Assembly (NCBI GenBank): GCA_025093985.1
Contig: JACAAK010000012.1
Span: 868,001 to 932,000 of the forward strand
Direction: 5' to 3'
Source of the DNA: Calvatia gigantea
Lineage: Eukaryota; Basidiomycota; Agaricomycetes; Agaricales; Lycoperdaceae
DNA: 64,000 bases
In this document: piece by piece, positions 34,062-42,983 of the stretch
How the letters are laid out: every line of letters begins with the position of its first letter
Numbering within the stretch: the first letter of the stretch is position 1
Program-made: the position numbers and the translations under genes
Notes under the pieces: model-generated
Seen by the model: only the letters and a program-made list of their open reading frames with translations
Told to the model about the DNA's origin: nothing
The model's database searches: none

Positions 34062-37000
34062 ATGTCTAAACCGGCCCCTGCTCCGCAGGGTTTTGTTCAA
34101 ACCCCTAGCGGACAGCTTCCCGTCCTTACTGGGACGGGTAATTACACCATCTGGTCGCTTCGCCTTCGGTCTGCACTTATGTGCATTTCCTTAAATGACT
34201 GCTCCTGGACTGGATGGGATTTCTCTGGAGCCTTGGACGAACCTGTCCAATACGAGCAGGCCTATGGACCTGAGCACCCCGCTACCCCGGCGACTAGCAC
34301 TTTGCCGGCACGTCCCGCACGACCAGGAACTCCAATTCCTGCGACTGCTGAGGAGCGCCGCAGTGTTGGTATGGCCAACAATCTCCGAATGCGCGCTCTT
34401 GGGTTGATTGAGGCAACTCTCCCCAACAGTATGCTTAAGCATTCCGCCCGGGATGCTCGCGCTCTCTGGTCCCAGTTGCAGGGCCAATATGGCCTTCCTG
34501 GACCAGCTCAGGTCTATAACGAGTTCATTCGCGCAATAACATTTGAGCTCCCTCTCGGTGGTGATCCCTCGCTCAAGATGAGTGAGCTCCAGCAGATTTT
34601 CGGGCAGCTTGACGCCATGGATAGTGGCATCGCCCCGGAGATCGAGACGATGATCCTCCTCCACTCTCTTCACCCGTCTTTGAGCCACGTAGCTCAGACA
34701 CTCCTTACCTCGAACACGTCGCTTCATGAGCTGACGTGGGACAAGGCCCGAAGCGGTATTATTGCCGCTTACGCCTCCAACCAGACCGCCCACGCGCAAC
34801 GAGCGCGCTTTACTCCACGACAGGGAGGTGGGCAGCAGCAGCAGCAGCAGCGCCAGCAGCAAGGGAAGCAGCAGCCTTCGGGGTCTAAAAAGCCCCAGCA
34901 GCAGCCCCAGCAGCAGCAGCAGCAGCAGAAGCCATCTGGAGGAGAAGGCGACGGCGAGAAGAAACGCCGCTGGCGCCCTCGAGGAAAAGGAAAAGGAAAG
35001 GGAAAGGAGGGAGGTGCGCAAGGCAATGCCGCCACCTCTTCCGGTTATATCCAGGACGTGGATTTCGTGTCGCAGGCACAAACTGTGCCGCCACCATCCA
35101 CTCGTTCCCTTGTAGAAGTAACGCGTCGAGCCAAAGTACCTCCCGTTGCATCTAACTCTACTACCACCGGCAGCAATGCCACTCCGCTCGCGTCGCGCAT
35201 CACTGCGCCCGAGCCCGAAGCTCGTCGCAAACCTTCGGTGAAAGCCAAGGTTACCACCTTGAAGAATTGGGACAAACGTCTCGATTCGATTTCATCATCG
35301 GGCGAGAGTTCGGAGGAGATGTGGAAGCGCTTTGACGAAATGGATGTCGATAATAATCCATCCACCGTCACAAGGGAGGAAGACGAAATCGCGTGGCCGG
35401 CCCCAGTGTATAACAGGCCGGCGATTATCAAGAAACCCAAGCCGCTCAAGAAGAAGCAGGCACCGAAGGAAATCGAGTCTGTCCTCGAGTCGGTCCTAGA
35501 CGACAACGACTCGGACACCGACTATGGTTCCGACGGAGGGTGCGGGTCAGTACCTTCAACTGACTATTATTCTTGTTCTGACGCAGAAGAGGATGTGCAG
35601 CCCCATCAACGGATGGGACGGAACGATACAGACGCAGGGCCTGTCCGCCTCGGAGCAGGACGCCCTGGAAATTCCGAGGTTGAGTTGGGACGACCAGGTG
35701 GCCGCCGAAGAGAGCGGGGCACCTATGCAGATGTAGCACGTCGTCCGCCTCCTGTAGGGACTCGTCGTAGACACCGCTGTACAGACTTTTTGAACTGCAA
35801 TGTATGCTGGAAGCGCGCCCAAGGCGCTTCTCCTTCTGTTTATTCCGCTAGTGAAACTAAGCTGGAAAACAAGATGAACGCTACATATACTGTGAATAAT
35901 CACGAGTATTCAGACAAGTTAAGGTCAGATCTCCACGAAGAGCACGAGGATCTTAATCAGATCATCACATATCACATCTGTGATTTGTCTCAGTGCCAAA
36001 AGTGTCGAGAAGAAGGGAATAAACATTCTGTGAATAACGCAGACTGGCTCCTTGATTCTGGAGCATCGTACCATGTCACCGGTTATCTCTCTGATTTCGC
36101 AGAGGTTAAGATGGGCCATTTCGGGCTTATTCAAGCCGCTGGCAACCGGATCTATGAAATGACAGGACGAGGGTCTGTGATTTTCCAGCATGACGTGACA
36201 GATAAGGGAAAGTCCAGAAGCGCTACTTCGTGTATTGCGCCAGTCTTCTACATCAAAGAAATCACAGAACGGTTAATGTCCTCAGGCCAGATTCTTCGGA
36301 ACGGCTATGTTTTAGAGGCAACCGTGAAAGGGACCACCATCCGTGATAAATCAGGAAGAGCTGTATTATCCGCCTGGCCTCATCGTTTGTTCAAAAACAA
36401 CGTACATACAGTGCACACGTATGTCTTGCACAATAGCAAGGAGAACCCAGTAGCGTTAACTTTACGCCAACTTGATTATATCGATTGGCATCGTCGAATG
36501 GGACACCCTTCGGATCGCGCGCTCTCCGAGCTTCCAAAGCACGTTGAGGGCATCGCGTCGATTCCCGCGCCATCTACTCGGAAAGGCATTTGCGACGGCT
36601 GTGCCAAGGGGAAAATGCATAATAACCCCTTCCCGATTAACTCCAAGCGAGCCACCGCAGTCTTTGAGCTATGTCACTCAGACTTGCTGGAACTGCCCGT
36701 CATTAGCTACCATAAATATAAATGGGCAATGACGTTCCTTGATGACTTTTCTTCCCACGCACATGTAGTCCTCCTTCGAAAGAAGTCCGAGGCTTCTGAG
36801 AAGCTCATTCAGCTGATCAGTGCGTTGGAGAACCTCTCCGGAATGCGAGTCAAGCAACTTCGCACCGATAATGGAGGAGAATATGTCAATGAAAAATTAT
36901 TGGCAGGACTCGCGGCGCGAGGAATCACCCACGAGACCACTGCTCCCTATGCGCATCAGCAGAACGGGAGAGCAGAGCGACTGAACCGCACCCTACACGA

Positions 37001-39815
37001 GAAAGCCCAAGCTATAAGGCTACAGGCATGTCTACCTGACTCGTGGTGGGAATTTGCGTTGAACACAGCTGTGCATTTATATAATCGTACACCAGTCCAG
37101 CGTCTGCAGTGGAAGACACCTTTTGAGTGTTATTCAAGGGAAAAACCAAATTTGTCCCATATTCGTGTGTTTGGATGCGGCGTGTATGTTTATTTACCCG
37201 ATGAGATCCGCCCAAACAAATTGTCTGCAAAATCCGAGATTATGATCTTTCTTGGATATAAAGGTAGTAAAAACTACATCTTTATGCGGCACACGACAGG
37301 CAATGTGATTTTTATATCACCAAACGCCTTATTCGACGAGGGATTCTTCCCTAAATGCCCCGATTCAGTGCCGGATAGCAGTAACCGGCCTAATCACGGA
37401 GGAGAGAGAAACCTGCCGAGACCAGGATTAGAGAATGAACCACCTATTCCGCCATCTTCGGATGACGCTGGAATTGTTCCACCTCCACCTGATCATCCAG
37501 TAATGTTACCCCCAGTTTCTCCACCATTTAAACCGAAACATTCTCCGCCTTCACCTCCTTTACCCCGGCGAGATTCTACTCCGCCAGACAGCATTGATTC
37601 ACGACGACCATCACCTGGCAATACGCCACCTTGGATTCCCCCACCTGAGTCGCCACCTTCACGTGGAACGACCGTTGAGGAGGAACCTGATATACGTGAT
37701 AATTGGCATGTGGACAGAGATGTATGGGACACCGAGAACGAGGAGTTCCCAATCCCTGTTCCCAAACGTCGAGCTGTTGGTTCTGATCAGGTAGAGCCGC
37801 GTCGTTCTGAACGACAAGGCAGGCCTCCTGTTAGACCAGGTAACACATACGGAGAAAACAGGCGTCCAATTTCGATAGAAAGAGAAATAGATCGGACTCA
37901 CCGACAAGAGCAGCAGAGGCAAAGGCAGCGCGTACGCGCCAATGCCCCTCCGGACGAAATTATTCGAGAGCGTAGAGCAAGGACTAACCATCCTGAATAT
38001 GTGAGGCAAAGAGTTCGTGCTGAGCGGTACCCGCCACGACCCTTTGATTTACCTCCATTTCAGCTCCCTCCACGTCCGGAACTGCCGCCTATGCCTGAAA
38101 ACAATGATCCAACATCTCACGATGTAAATGATATGGACATTGAAAGGCTTGTCGCTGAGGGAGGAGTAAAATTGATCAATTTCTTGATACAGACGGTACA
38201 CAATACCGCACACGGAGAGCCTGAAACTTTCCGTGACATGCTTAAGCTTCCTGAGCCCGTCAAGGCAAAATGGATGGCTGCGTGTATCGAGGAACTCGAA
38301 GCGTTGAAGAAACGCGGAGTATACAAATTGGTAGATCTTCCGAAAGGAAGGAGGACGGTTAAAAACCGTTGGGTATTTCTCGAAAAGTCAGATGGCCGCC
38401 TACGAGCTCGCTTAGTTGCGAAGGGGTTCTCGCAGATTGAAGGCATCGACTACAACGAGCTTTTCTCACCAGTTGTCCGCTACGAGTCCGCGCGCGTTAG
38501 CTTCGCACTCGCTGCAATCCACGATTGGGATATGCACAGCGTTGACGTAAAAACAGCCTATTTATATGGCAAACTGGACGAGGAAATATACATGGAACAG
38601 CCCGAAGGGTTTCGACTTCCCGGGCAGGAAGGAAAAGTATGGAGACTTAGACGAGCGATTTACGGCCTTAAACAAGCCGGTCGCCAGTGGTGGAAAGAAT
38701 TGCATCAATCCATGATTGAGCTGGGATTTACCCGCTGCAAATCCGACTACGCTGTATATTTTCACAGACATCCAAAGACGAAAGAGCTTGTGGTAGCTAT
38801 TGTCTACGTTGATGACGTGAATTTTCTGGGAAAGAAAAACTCCCCCCTCCTCAAAGAGTTGAAGGGAAAGTTCACTAAAAAGTGGGAATGCAGAGATCAC
38901 GGTCCCTGTGAAGAATTTCTTGGGATGAAAATCTCGAGGAATCGCTCCAAGCGTCAAATCTTCATCCAACAGGTGAAATACCTGGATAAGATCTTGCAGC
39001 GCTTCCAGGTTCCACAGTCTGCCGCGGCTAAAACGCCATTGCCTGCCGGCTTCCAGTTTGTAACAAACAAGGAAACTGCATCACACCCCTTCCGTCAAAA
39101 GTACCAACAATTGGTTGGATCTTTAATGTACTTGATGATCGGTACTAGGCCCGACATAGCCTTTGCCGTAGTTAAGCTGGCACAACATGCCGCTAATCCT
39201 GCACCCGAGCACTATCGCGCTGGAATTCATGTACTAAAGTACTTGTCTATGACAAGGAACTATGCATTGAAATATGAAGGCGATACTGGGAAATCCGCGG
39301 TGACGCTGGAATGCCTCAGTGACTCGGACTGGGCTCAAGATACAGAAACCCGCCGATCTGTTTCGGGAAACGTTTGTATGATCGCGTCCGGTGCTGTCAC
39401 TTGGACTTCGCGGCGACAAAAGACGGTTTCATTATCGTCCACCGAGGCGGAATACAAAGAACTGTCTGACGCTTCACGACAAGTGAAATGGCTGTCACAG
39501 CTTCTGGAGGAGCTCAATATTGAGCACCCAACTCCTATTCTCTACGGCGACAACGATGGGTCCAAATTCTGGACTGAAAATCCCATTGTTGAAAAACGAT
39601 CGAAGCATGTGGATATCCATTACCACTATGTGCGAGAATTAGTCGAGGAGGGTATTATTGTTATTGGTGATGTGTCTTCACAAGACAATCCCGCCGATAT
39701 CTTTACGAAGAATCTTGGCGTAACCAAAATCAATCTCTTCCGCCCTGAGTTAGGACTGATTTTCGGTTCCGATATCGAAGCATGGAATAAAGCCGCTCGA
39801 TCGATGAAACGTTAA
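34062..39815 (+). CDS. Copia-Y Gag-Pol polyprotein
   Basis: 1,917 residues from ATG 34062 (a GTG at 34041 is in frame but unlikely). Gag: residues 1-300, with LTGTGNYTIWSLRLRSAL, then Gln-rich (about 255-290) and Lys/Arg-rich runs; no standard CCHC knuckle, but Cys motifs CTDFLNCNVC and CDLSQCQKC follow near 580-650. Protease: WLLDSGASYHVTG (about 665). Pre-integrase HHCC zinc site: WHRRMGHPS...CDGCAKGK (about 810-860). Integrase: HSDLL, FLDDFSSH, RTDNGGEY, NGRAERLNR (about 880-990; D-D-35-E). Proline-rich linker (1110-1350). RT: KNRWVF, KGFSQIEGIDYNELFSPV, VDVKTAYLYGKLDEEIYM, YVDD (1430-1640). RNase H: SDSDWA, SLSSTEAEY, SKHVDIHYHYVRE (about 1750-1890). No frame breaks. Intact by reading; activity not shown. 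Confidence 0.
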   Translation: MSKPAPAPQGFVQTPSGQLPVLTGTGNYTIWSLRLRSALMCISLNDCSWTGWDFSGALDEPVQYEQAYGPEHPATPATSTLPARPARPGTPIPATAEERRSVGMANNLRMRALGLIEATLPNSMLKHSARDARALWSQLQGQYGLPGPAQVYNEFIRAITFELPLGGDPSLKMSELQQIFGQLDAMDSGIAPEIETMILLHSLHPSLSHVAQTLLTSNTSLHELTWDKARSGIIAAYASNQTAHAQRARFTPRQGGGQQQQQQRQQQGKQQPSGSKKPQQQPQQQQQQQKPSGGEGDGEKKRRWRPRGKGKGKGKEGGAQGNAATSSGYIQDVDFVSQAQTVPPPSTRSLVEVTRRAKVPPVASNSTTTGSNATPLASRITAPEPEARRKPSVKAKVTTLKNWDKRLDSISSSGESSEEMWKRFDEMDVDNNPSTVTREEDEIAWPAPVYNRPAIIKKPKPLKKKQAPKEIESVLESVLDDNDSDTDYGSDGGCGSVPSTDYYSCSDAEEDVQPHQRMGRNDTDAGPVRLGAGRPGNSEVELGRPGGRRRERGTYADVARRPPPVGTRRRHRCTDFLNCNVCWKRAQGASPSVYSASETKLENKMNATYTVNNHEYSDKLRSDLHEEHEDLNQIITYHICDLSQCQKCREEGNKHSVNNADWLLDSGASYHVTGYLSDFAEVKMGHFGLIQAAGNRIYEMTGRGSVIFQHDVTDKGKSRSATSCIAPVFYIKEITERLMSSGQILRNGYVLEATVKGTTIRDKSGRAVLSAWPHRLFKNNVHTVHTYVLHNSKENPVALTLRQLDYIDWHRRMGHPSDRALSELPKHVEGIASIPAPSTRKGICDGCAKGKMHNNPFPINSKRATAVFELCHSDLLELPVISYHKYKWAMTFLDDFSSHAHVVLLRKKSEASEKLIQLISALENLSGMRVKQLRTDNGGEYVNEKLLAGLAARGITHETTAPYAHQQNGRAERLNRTLHEKAQAIRLQACLPDSWWEFALNTAVHLYNRTPVQRLQWKTPFECYSREKPNLSHIRVFGCGVYVYLPDEIRPNKLSAKSEIMIFLGYKGSKNYIFMRHTTGNVIFISPNALFDEGFFPKCPDSVPDSSNRPNHGGERNLPRPGLENEPPIPPSSDDAGIVPPPPDHPVMLPPVSPPFKPKHSPPSPPLPRRDSTPPDSIDSRRPSPGNTPPWIPPPESPPSRGTTVEEEPDIRDNWHVDRDVWDTENEEFPIPVPKRRAVGSDQVEPRRSERQGRPPVRPGNTYGENRRPISIEREIDRTHRQEQQRQRQRVRANAPPDEIIRERRARTNHPEYVRQRVRAERYPPRPFDLPPFQLPPRPELPPMPENNDPTSHDVNDMDIERLVAEGGVKLINFLIQTVHNTAHGEPETFRDMLKLPEPVKAKWMAACIEELEALKKRGVYKLVDLPKGRRTVKNRWVFLEKSDGRLRARLVAKGFSQIEGIDYNELFSPVVRYESARVSFALAAIHDWDMHSVDVKTAYLYGKLDEEIYMEQPEGFRLPGQEGKVWRLRRAIYGLKQAGRQWWKELHQSMIELGFTRCKSDYAVYFHRHPKTKELVVAIVYVDDVNFLGKKNSPLLKELKGKFTKKWECRDHGPCEEFLGMKISRNRSKRQIFIQQVKYLDKILQRFQVPQSAAAKTPLPAGFQFVTNKETASHPFRQKYQQLVGSLMYLMIGTRPDIAFAVVKLAQHAANPAPEHYRAGIHVLKYLSMTRNYALKYEGDTGKSAVTLECLSDSDWAQDTETRRSVSGNVCMIASGAVTWTSRRQKTVSLSSTEAEYKELSDASRQVKWLSQLLEELNIEHPTPILYGDNDGSKFWTENPIVEKRSKHVDIHYHYVRELVEEGIIVIGDVSSQDNPADIFTKNLGVTKINLFRPELGLIFGSDIEAWNKAARSMKR

Positions 39816-39840
39816 TCTCCCTCCTTCAAGTGAGGAGGAG

Positions 39841-40251
39841 TGTTGAATCTCGATCCGTACCACTACGTTGGTTCAGTCTATTTATAGCTGAAACGGGTTC
39901 TTGAGTACTTCACTCTTGAAGAGAGATAACGAACAATGTACTAGACCGCACTCTAGGTTGCTGGTCATGGTCTATTAAATAGAACAATGTACGCAGTATG
40001 CTCTGTATATGCTACTGGCAGATAAGACCTCACCTGTATTAGGTAGAACGGCGCACAGACCAGAGACATTAGATATATAAGACCTATGTAGTATGCGTAT
40101 ATTCTTTAGACAAAATTCAGTCTACTCTTTGCCCATCATTCCACTCAGATATCCTCTAGCTACGGTCTACAATCAATATCTCAACAAACCCAGTGAGTAT
40201 GACTCCCCTCCGCCACTAGCGTAATGCTATTGGTGTGTACTCGTCTTAACA
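39841..40251 (+). repeat. Copia-Y 3' LTR
   Basis: 411 bp, the same as the 5' LTR save one transition. Its terminal AACA is followed by the GATGA duplication and by Copia-O sequence. Confidence 0.
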
Positions 40252-40256
40252 GATGA

Positions 40257-41335
40257 TGCTATATTTGTTGAAGGTGGAAGCAAGCCAGCATGGCAGCCAA
40301 AGAAGGGAGGGAGAAAGGGGAGTACCATGAATGTGGAGAATTTGGGCACTGGTGGCATAAATGTCCTAAGAAGAAGACTACTCAGGAAAGAAACTACAGT
40401 GGTGGGACTGGCCCCCAAGAAAAGGAAAAGGGTGGCAGTAGTAGTTCAGCTAACATTGTTGAAGATGACTTTGACAAGTCTCTTGCTGTAGAGATTGGTG
40501 CTGAAGATAATGAGTCAGATACCAGGGTGGATGACAATGATGATTGGGTGTCCACATTGATAATGATGGATATAGGTGATCTTAAGGGGGAGTGGTTCAT
40601 TAAGGAAGCTGACAAAGAGTACAACTCTAATGCCAATGTGTGTGATATCAGTAATGAGGTTACTGTAGGCCAGGTCCAGGAACCACTTACTACAATGCAA
40701 ATCAAGATTTTTGATTCAGGGACATCACAACACATTTCCTTATATTGTGATGCCTTCACCATATTCAAGAACACCCCCTCACAACCTTTCCATGCTGCAA
40801 ATAAACAGAATTTCAGTGCTATTGGCAAGGGGGATGTTATTCTTGATATACTAAATAGAGAGATGACCTTGAAATTATGGCTAAAGGAAGTCTTATACTT
40901 CTCAGAGGCCAGCTATACACTTGTGTCAATTGGCTGCCTTAATGAGGCAGGATTTACAATGACCTTCACAAATAGGAAGTGTGTTATCTGTAATCCAAGT
41001 AGGACCCACATTGCAGAAATTCCACAAAGCAGAAAGGGCCTATATAGGATTCTAAGAGAGGCTGAGGGCAAACTGGAAGTCAATGCTGTTAGGGAGATAC
41101 TCACACTAGATTTGATACACCACCATCTTGGTCACATCACACCTGATGTAGCTAAGAAGTTAGTTAGGGATGGAATAGTAACAGGATTGAGACTAGAAGT
41201 GGATGGGGGTACCAAACTCTTCTGTGAGGCATATATGTTTGTGAAGTTGACACAAAAAGGAGTAGCAAAGGAGTACCATGGTAAAGAAGCAAAGGAATTT
41301 GCTGCCAAAATTCACTCTGATGTCTGGGGACCAGT
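40257..41335 (+). pseudogene. Copia-O gag end, protease and pre-integrase region
   Basis: A frame open from about 40290 encodes a degenerate zinc knuckle (YHECGEFGHWWHKC, where the expected first Cys reads Tyr, a G-to-A change), a Ser/Asp-rich spacer, a protease site (IFDSGTSQHISLYCDAF), KEVLYFSEASYTLVSIGCLNEAG and a GAG-pre-integrase block (LDLIHHHLGHITPDVAKKLV, with the later Cys pair only partly kept as LFCEAYMF). It leads to HSDVWGPV at the integrase start, where a solo Gypsy LTR is inserted. Confidence 0.
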
Positions 41336-41644
41336 TGTTATGACCTTAGTTGGGTGAAACCTCAGGTTGCAACTTAGGCTAAGACTTGAGGGCAAGTAAG
41401 AAAAGAGGAACTGAAGATGGTTAAGCATACTGAATACAGGAGGATGTATGTATGCTTAAATACAGGAAGATCATCCAGTTGAATGGATGGGGTTACTATA
41501 TGAAACATCTGATGACAATGGCATGATAGTATATGAGTCAAGACTTTGGAGATTACTGGGACTAAGATAGATGAAACAGGTACACAATGGATATGAAACA
41601 GAGATGAGTACAGTGATGTGATGGAGCTGGTGAAACCCATGACA
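41336..41644 (-). repeat. Solo Gypsy LTR inside Copia-O
   Basis: 309 bp, TGTTATGACC...CCATGACA, matching the Gypsy LTRs at 47037, 49088 and 55129. It is flanked by CCAGT at 41331-41335 and 41645-41649. Removing it restores Copia integrase: WGPVTVET...KEKKYYITFTDDYSR. No internal Gypsy sequence adjoins, so it is a solo LTR. Confidence 0.
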
Positions 41645-42008
41645 CCAGTAACAGTTGAGACTTGAAAAGAAAAGAAGTACTACATTACATTCACTGATGA
41701 TTACTCTAGGTAGACCCATATTGGGTTCCTTACAGCAAAGTCAGAGGTTCTGAAGGCCTACAAAATCTTTGAGATATAGTATGAGACACAATAGCATAGT
41801 GGAACATCAAAACCATACTATCCTCAAGTGCATTTGAGCACTCAACCATATCACATGGCTTCCAAAATCATTATGGGCAGAATGTGCCCAGCATATTGTA
41901 TAGTTGATGAATAGGACTAGTATAAGGGTAATTGCAGGGAAAACTCCTTTTGAGATGGTATACAAATAAAGACCAGACCTAAAGGACCTACATGAGTGGA
42001 GTGAGGTA
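41645..42008 (+). pseudogene. Copia-O integrase core remnant
   Basis: Reads KKYYITFTDDYSR, then THIGFLTAKSEVLKAYKIFE, and, across stops and a frame change, MNRTSIRV, GKTPFEMVYK, RPDLKDL, the usual order in Copia integrase. Several TAG/TGA stops are present. It ends at the Gypsy A LTR. Confidence 0.
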
Positions 42009-42309
42009 TGTTGTTGTAGTTTTTACTGCCTCCATGGTATCACTGTACTTGTCTCCATTCTCAATGCTTGTTTCACCTATTCCTGTTGAGTGATCTCTGA
42101 GTATTGACTCATATATACTACTATGCCATAGTTATCAAGCATTTCATGTAGTTACCTCCATCTATTCAACTGGATGCTCCTTCATACTTAAGCATACATA
42201 CACACTCCTGTATTCAGTATACTTAATTACCTGGTTCTTCCCCCTTTACTCACCCTCAAGTCTTAGCCTAAGTTGCAACCTGAGGTCTCATCAGACTAAG
42301 GCCATAACA
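42009..42309 (+). repeat. Gypsy A 5' LTR
   Basis: About 301 bp, TGTTGTTGTAG...CCATAACA, reverse complement in sense to the other Gypsy LTRs of the window. The leader TTTGGTTAAG follows at once, as in Gypsy B and C; I could not match it to a tRNA 3' end. Confidence 0.
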
Positions 42310-42983
42310 TTTGGTTAAGCATCTCCACCTCACCTTGCAGGAGTAAATTGAAATAGACCTGAACAAACAATGAACCCAGGAGCTAGTATATGAGCTCAAA
42401 CCCAGACGAATACAGAGAACTGAACCTTGAAGTCATAGATGATGAATTAGAAACATCAGATGAAGAAACAGGGAATCCCAAAGTACCTGCTAAACCAGAA
42501 GAACAGATACACAACATATCTGGAACAAACCCAACAGGAGAAGAAGTATTATCAGAGCTTCTAAACAAACTCAACTTAGCAGAAGAAGAGTTAGTGCACC
42601 AGGAGAACCCAACACAAGAACAGAAGGAATCCAACTCAGACAAAACTGAATCAGAATCAAGCTCAGACACTGATTCAAACATAACTGACAATGCTGTAGT
42701 ATCCACATCAGCACCCAGTGGGAAAGGCCTGGTGCTAGACCCTGGATTTTTCAATGGCACCTGCTCCAAATTTGATGACTGGTGGAGAGCTATGATACTT
42801 TTCATGAAATTCAATAAAATCAGCACAGCTGATGACAAGGCCATAGCCATCTTAGCTAGACTGTGAGGAGGAACAGCAGGAGCCTATGCAGCTATGAAAG
42901 TACCACAAATCTTAGAAGGAGAAGACTTAGTCAACTGGAAGGTATTTTCAGAAGATTTTAGGAAAACCTTCTTGGTTGATGTA

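Larger units (their letters stand above)
33454..40251 (+). mobile_element. Copia-Y: full-length young Ty1/Copia retrotransposon
   Basis: 6,798 bp with 411-bp LTRs (TGTTGAATC...GTCTTAACA) and a perfect 5-bp target duplication, GATGA, at 33449-33453 and 40252-40256. The LTRs differ at one base by eye (AATGAAC on the left, AACGAAC on the right, a CpG transition). Primer site directly after the left LTR; purine tract (TGAGGAGGAG, 39831-39840) directly before the right one. One uninterrupted gag-pol frame. All parts needed for movement seem present, so it may be active or recently so. Confidence 0.
32617..42008 (+). mobile_element. Copia-O: old Ty1/Copia element in three pieces
   Basis: Pieces at 32617-33453, 40252-41335 and 41645-42008, split by Copia-Y, a solo Gypsy LTR and Gypsy A. 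In order they carry the primer site (32617-32628, GGTTATGGGCCC, the same as in Copia-Y), gag, zinc knuckle, protease, GAG-pre-integrase and an integrase fragment. Reverse transcriptase, RNase H and the 3' LTR are not in the window, or were lost to the Gypsy A insertion. Coding parts are CpG-poor with stops and frameshifts, so the copy is old. Confidence 0.

Noticed and set aside
34191..35081. 296-codon minus-strand ORF in Copia-Y
   Set aside because: Shadow of the intact gag-pol; its Leu/Ser runs are the complement of the Gln/Lys-rich Gag segment.
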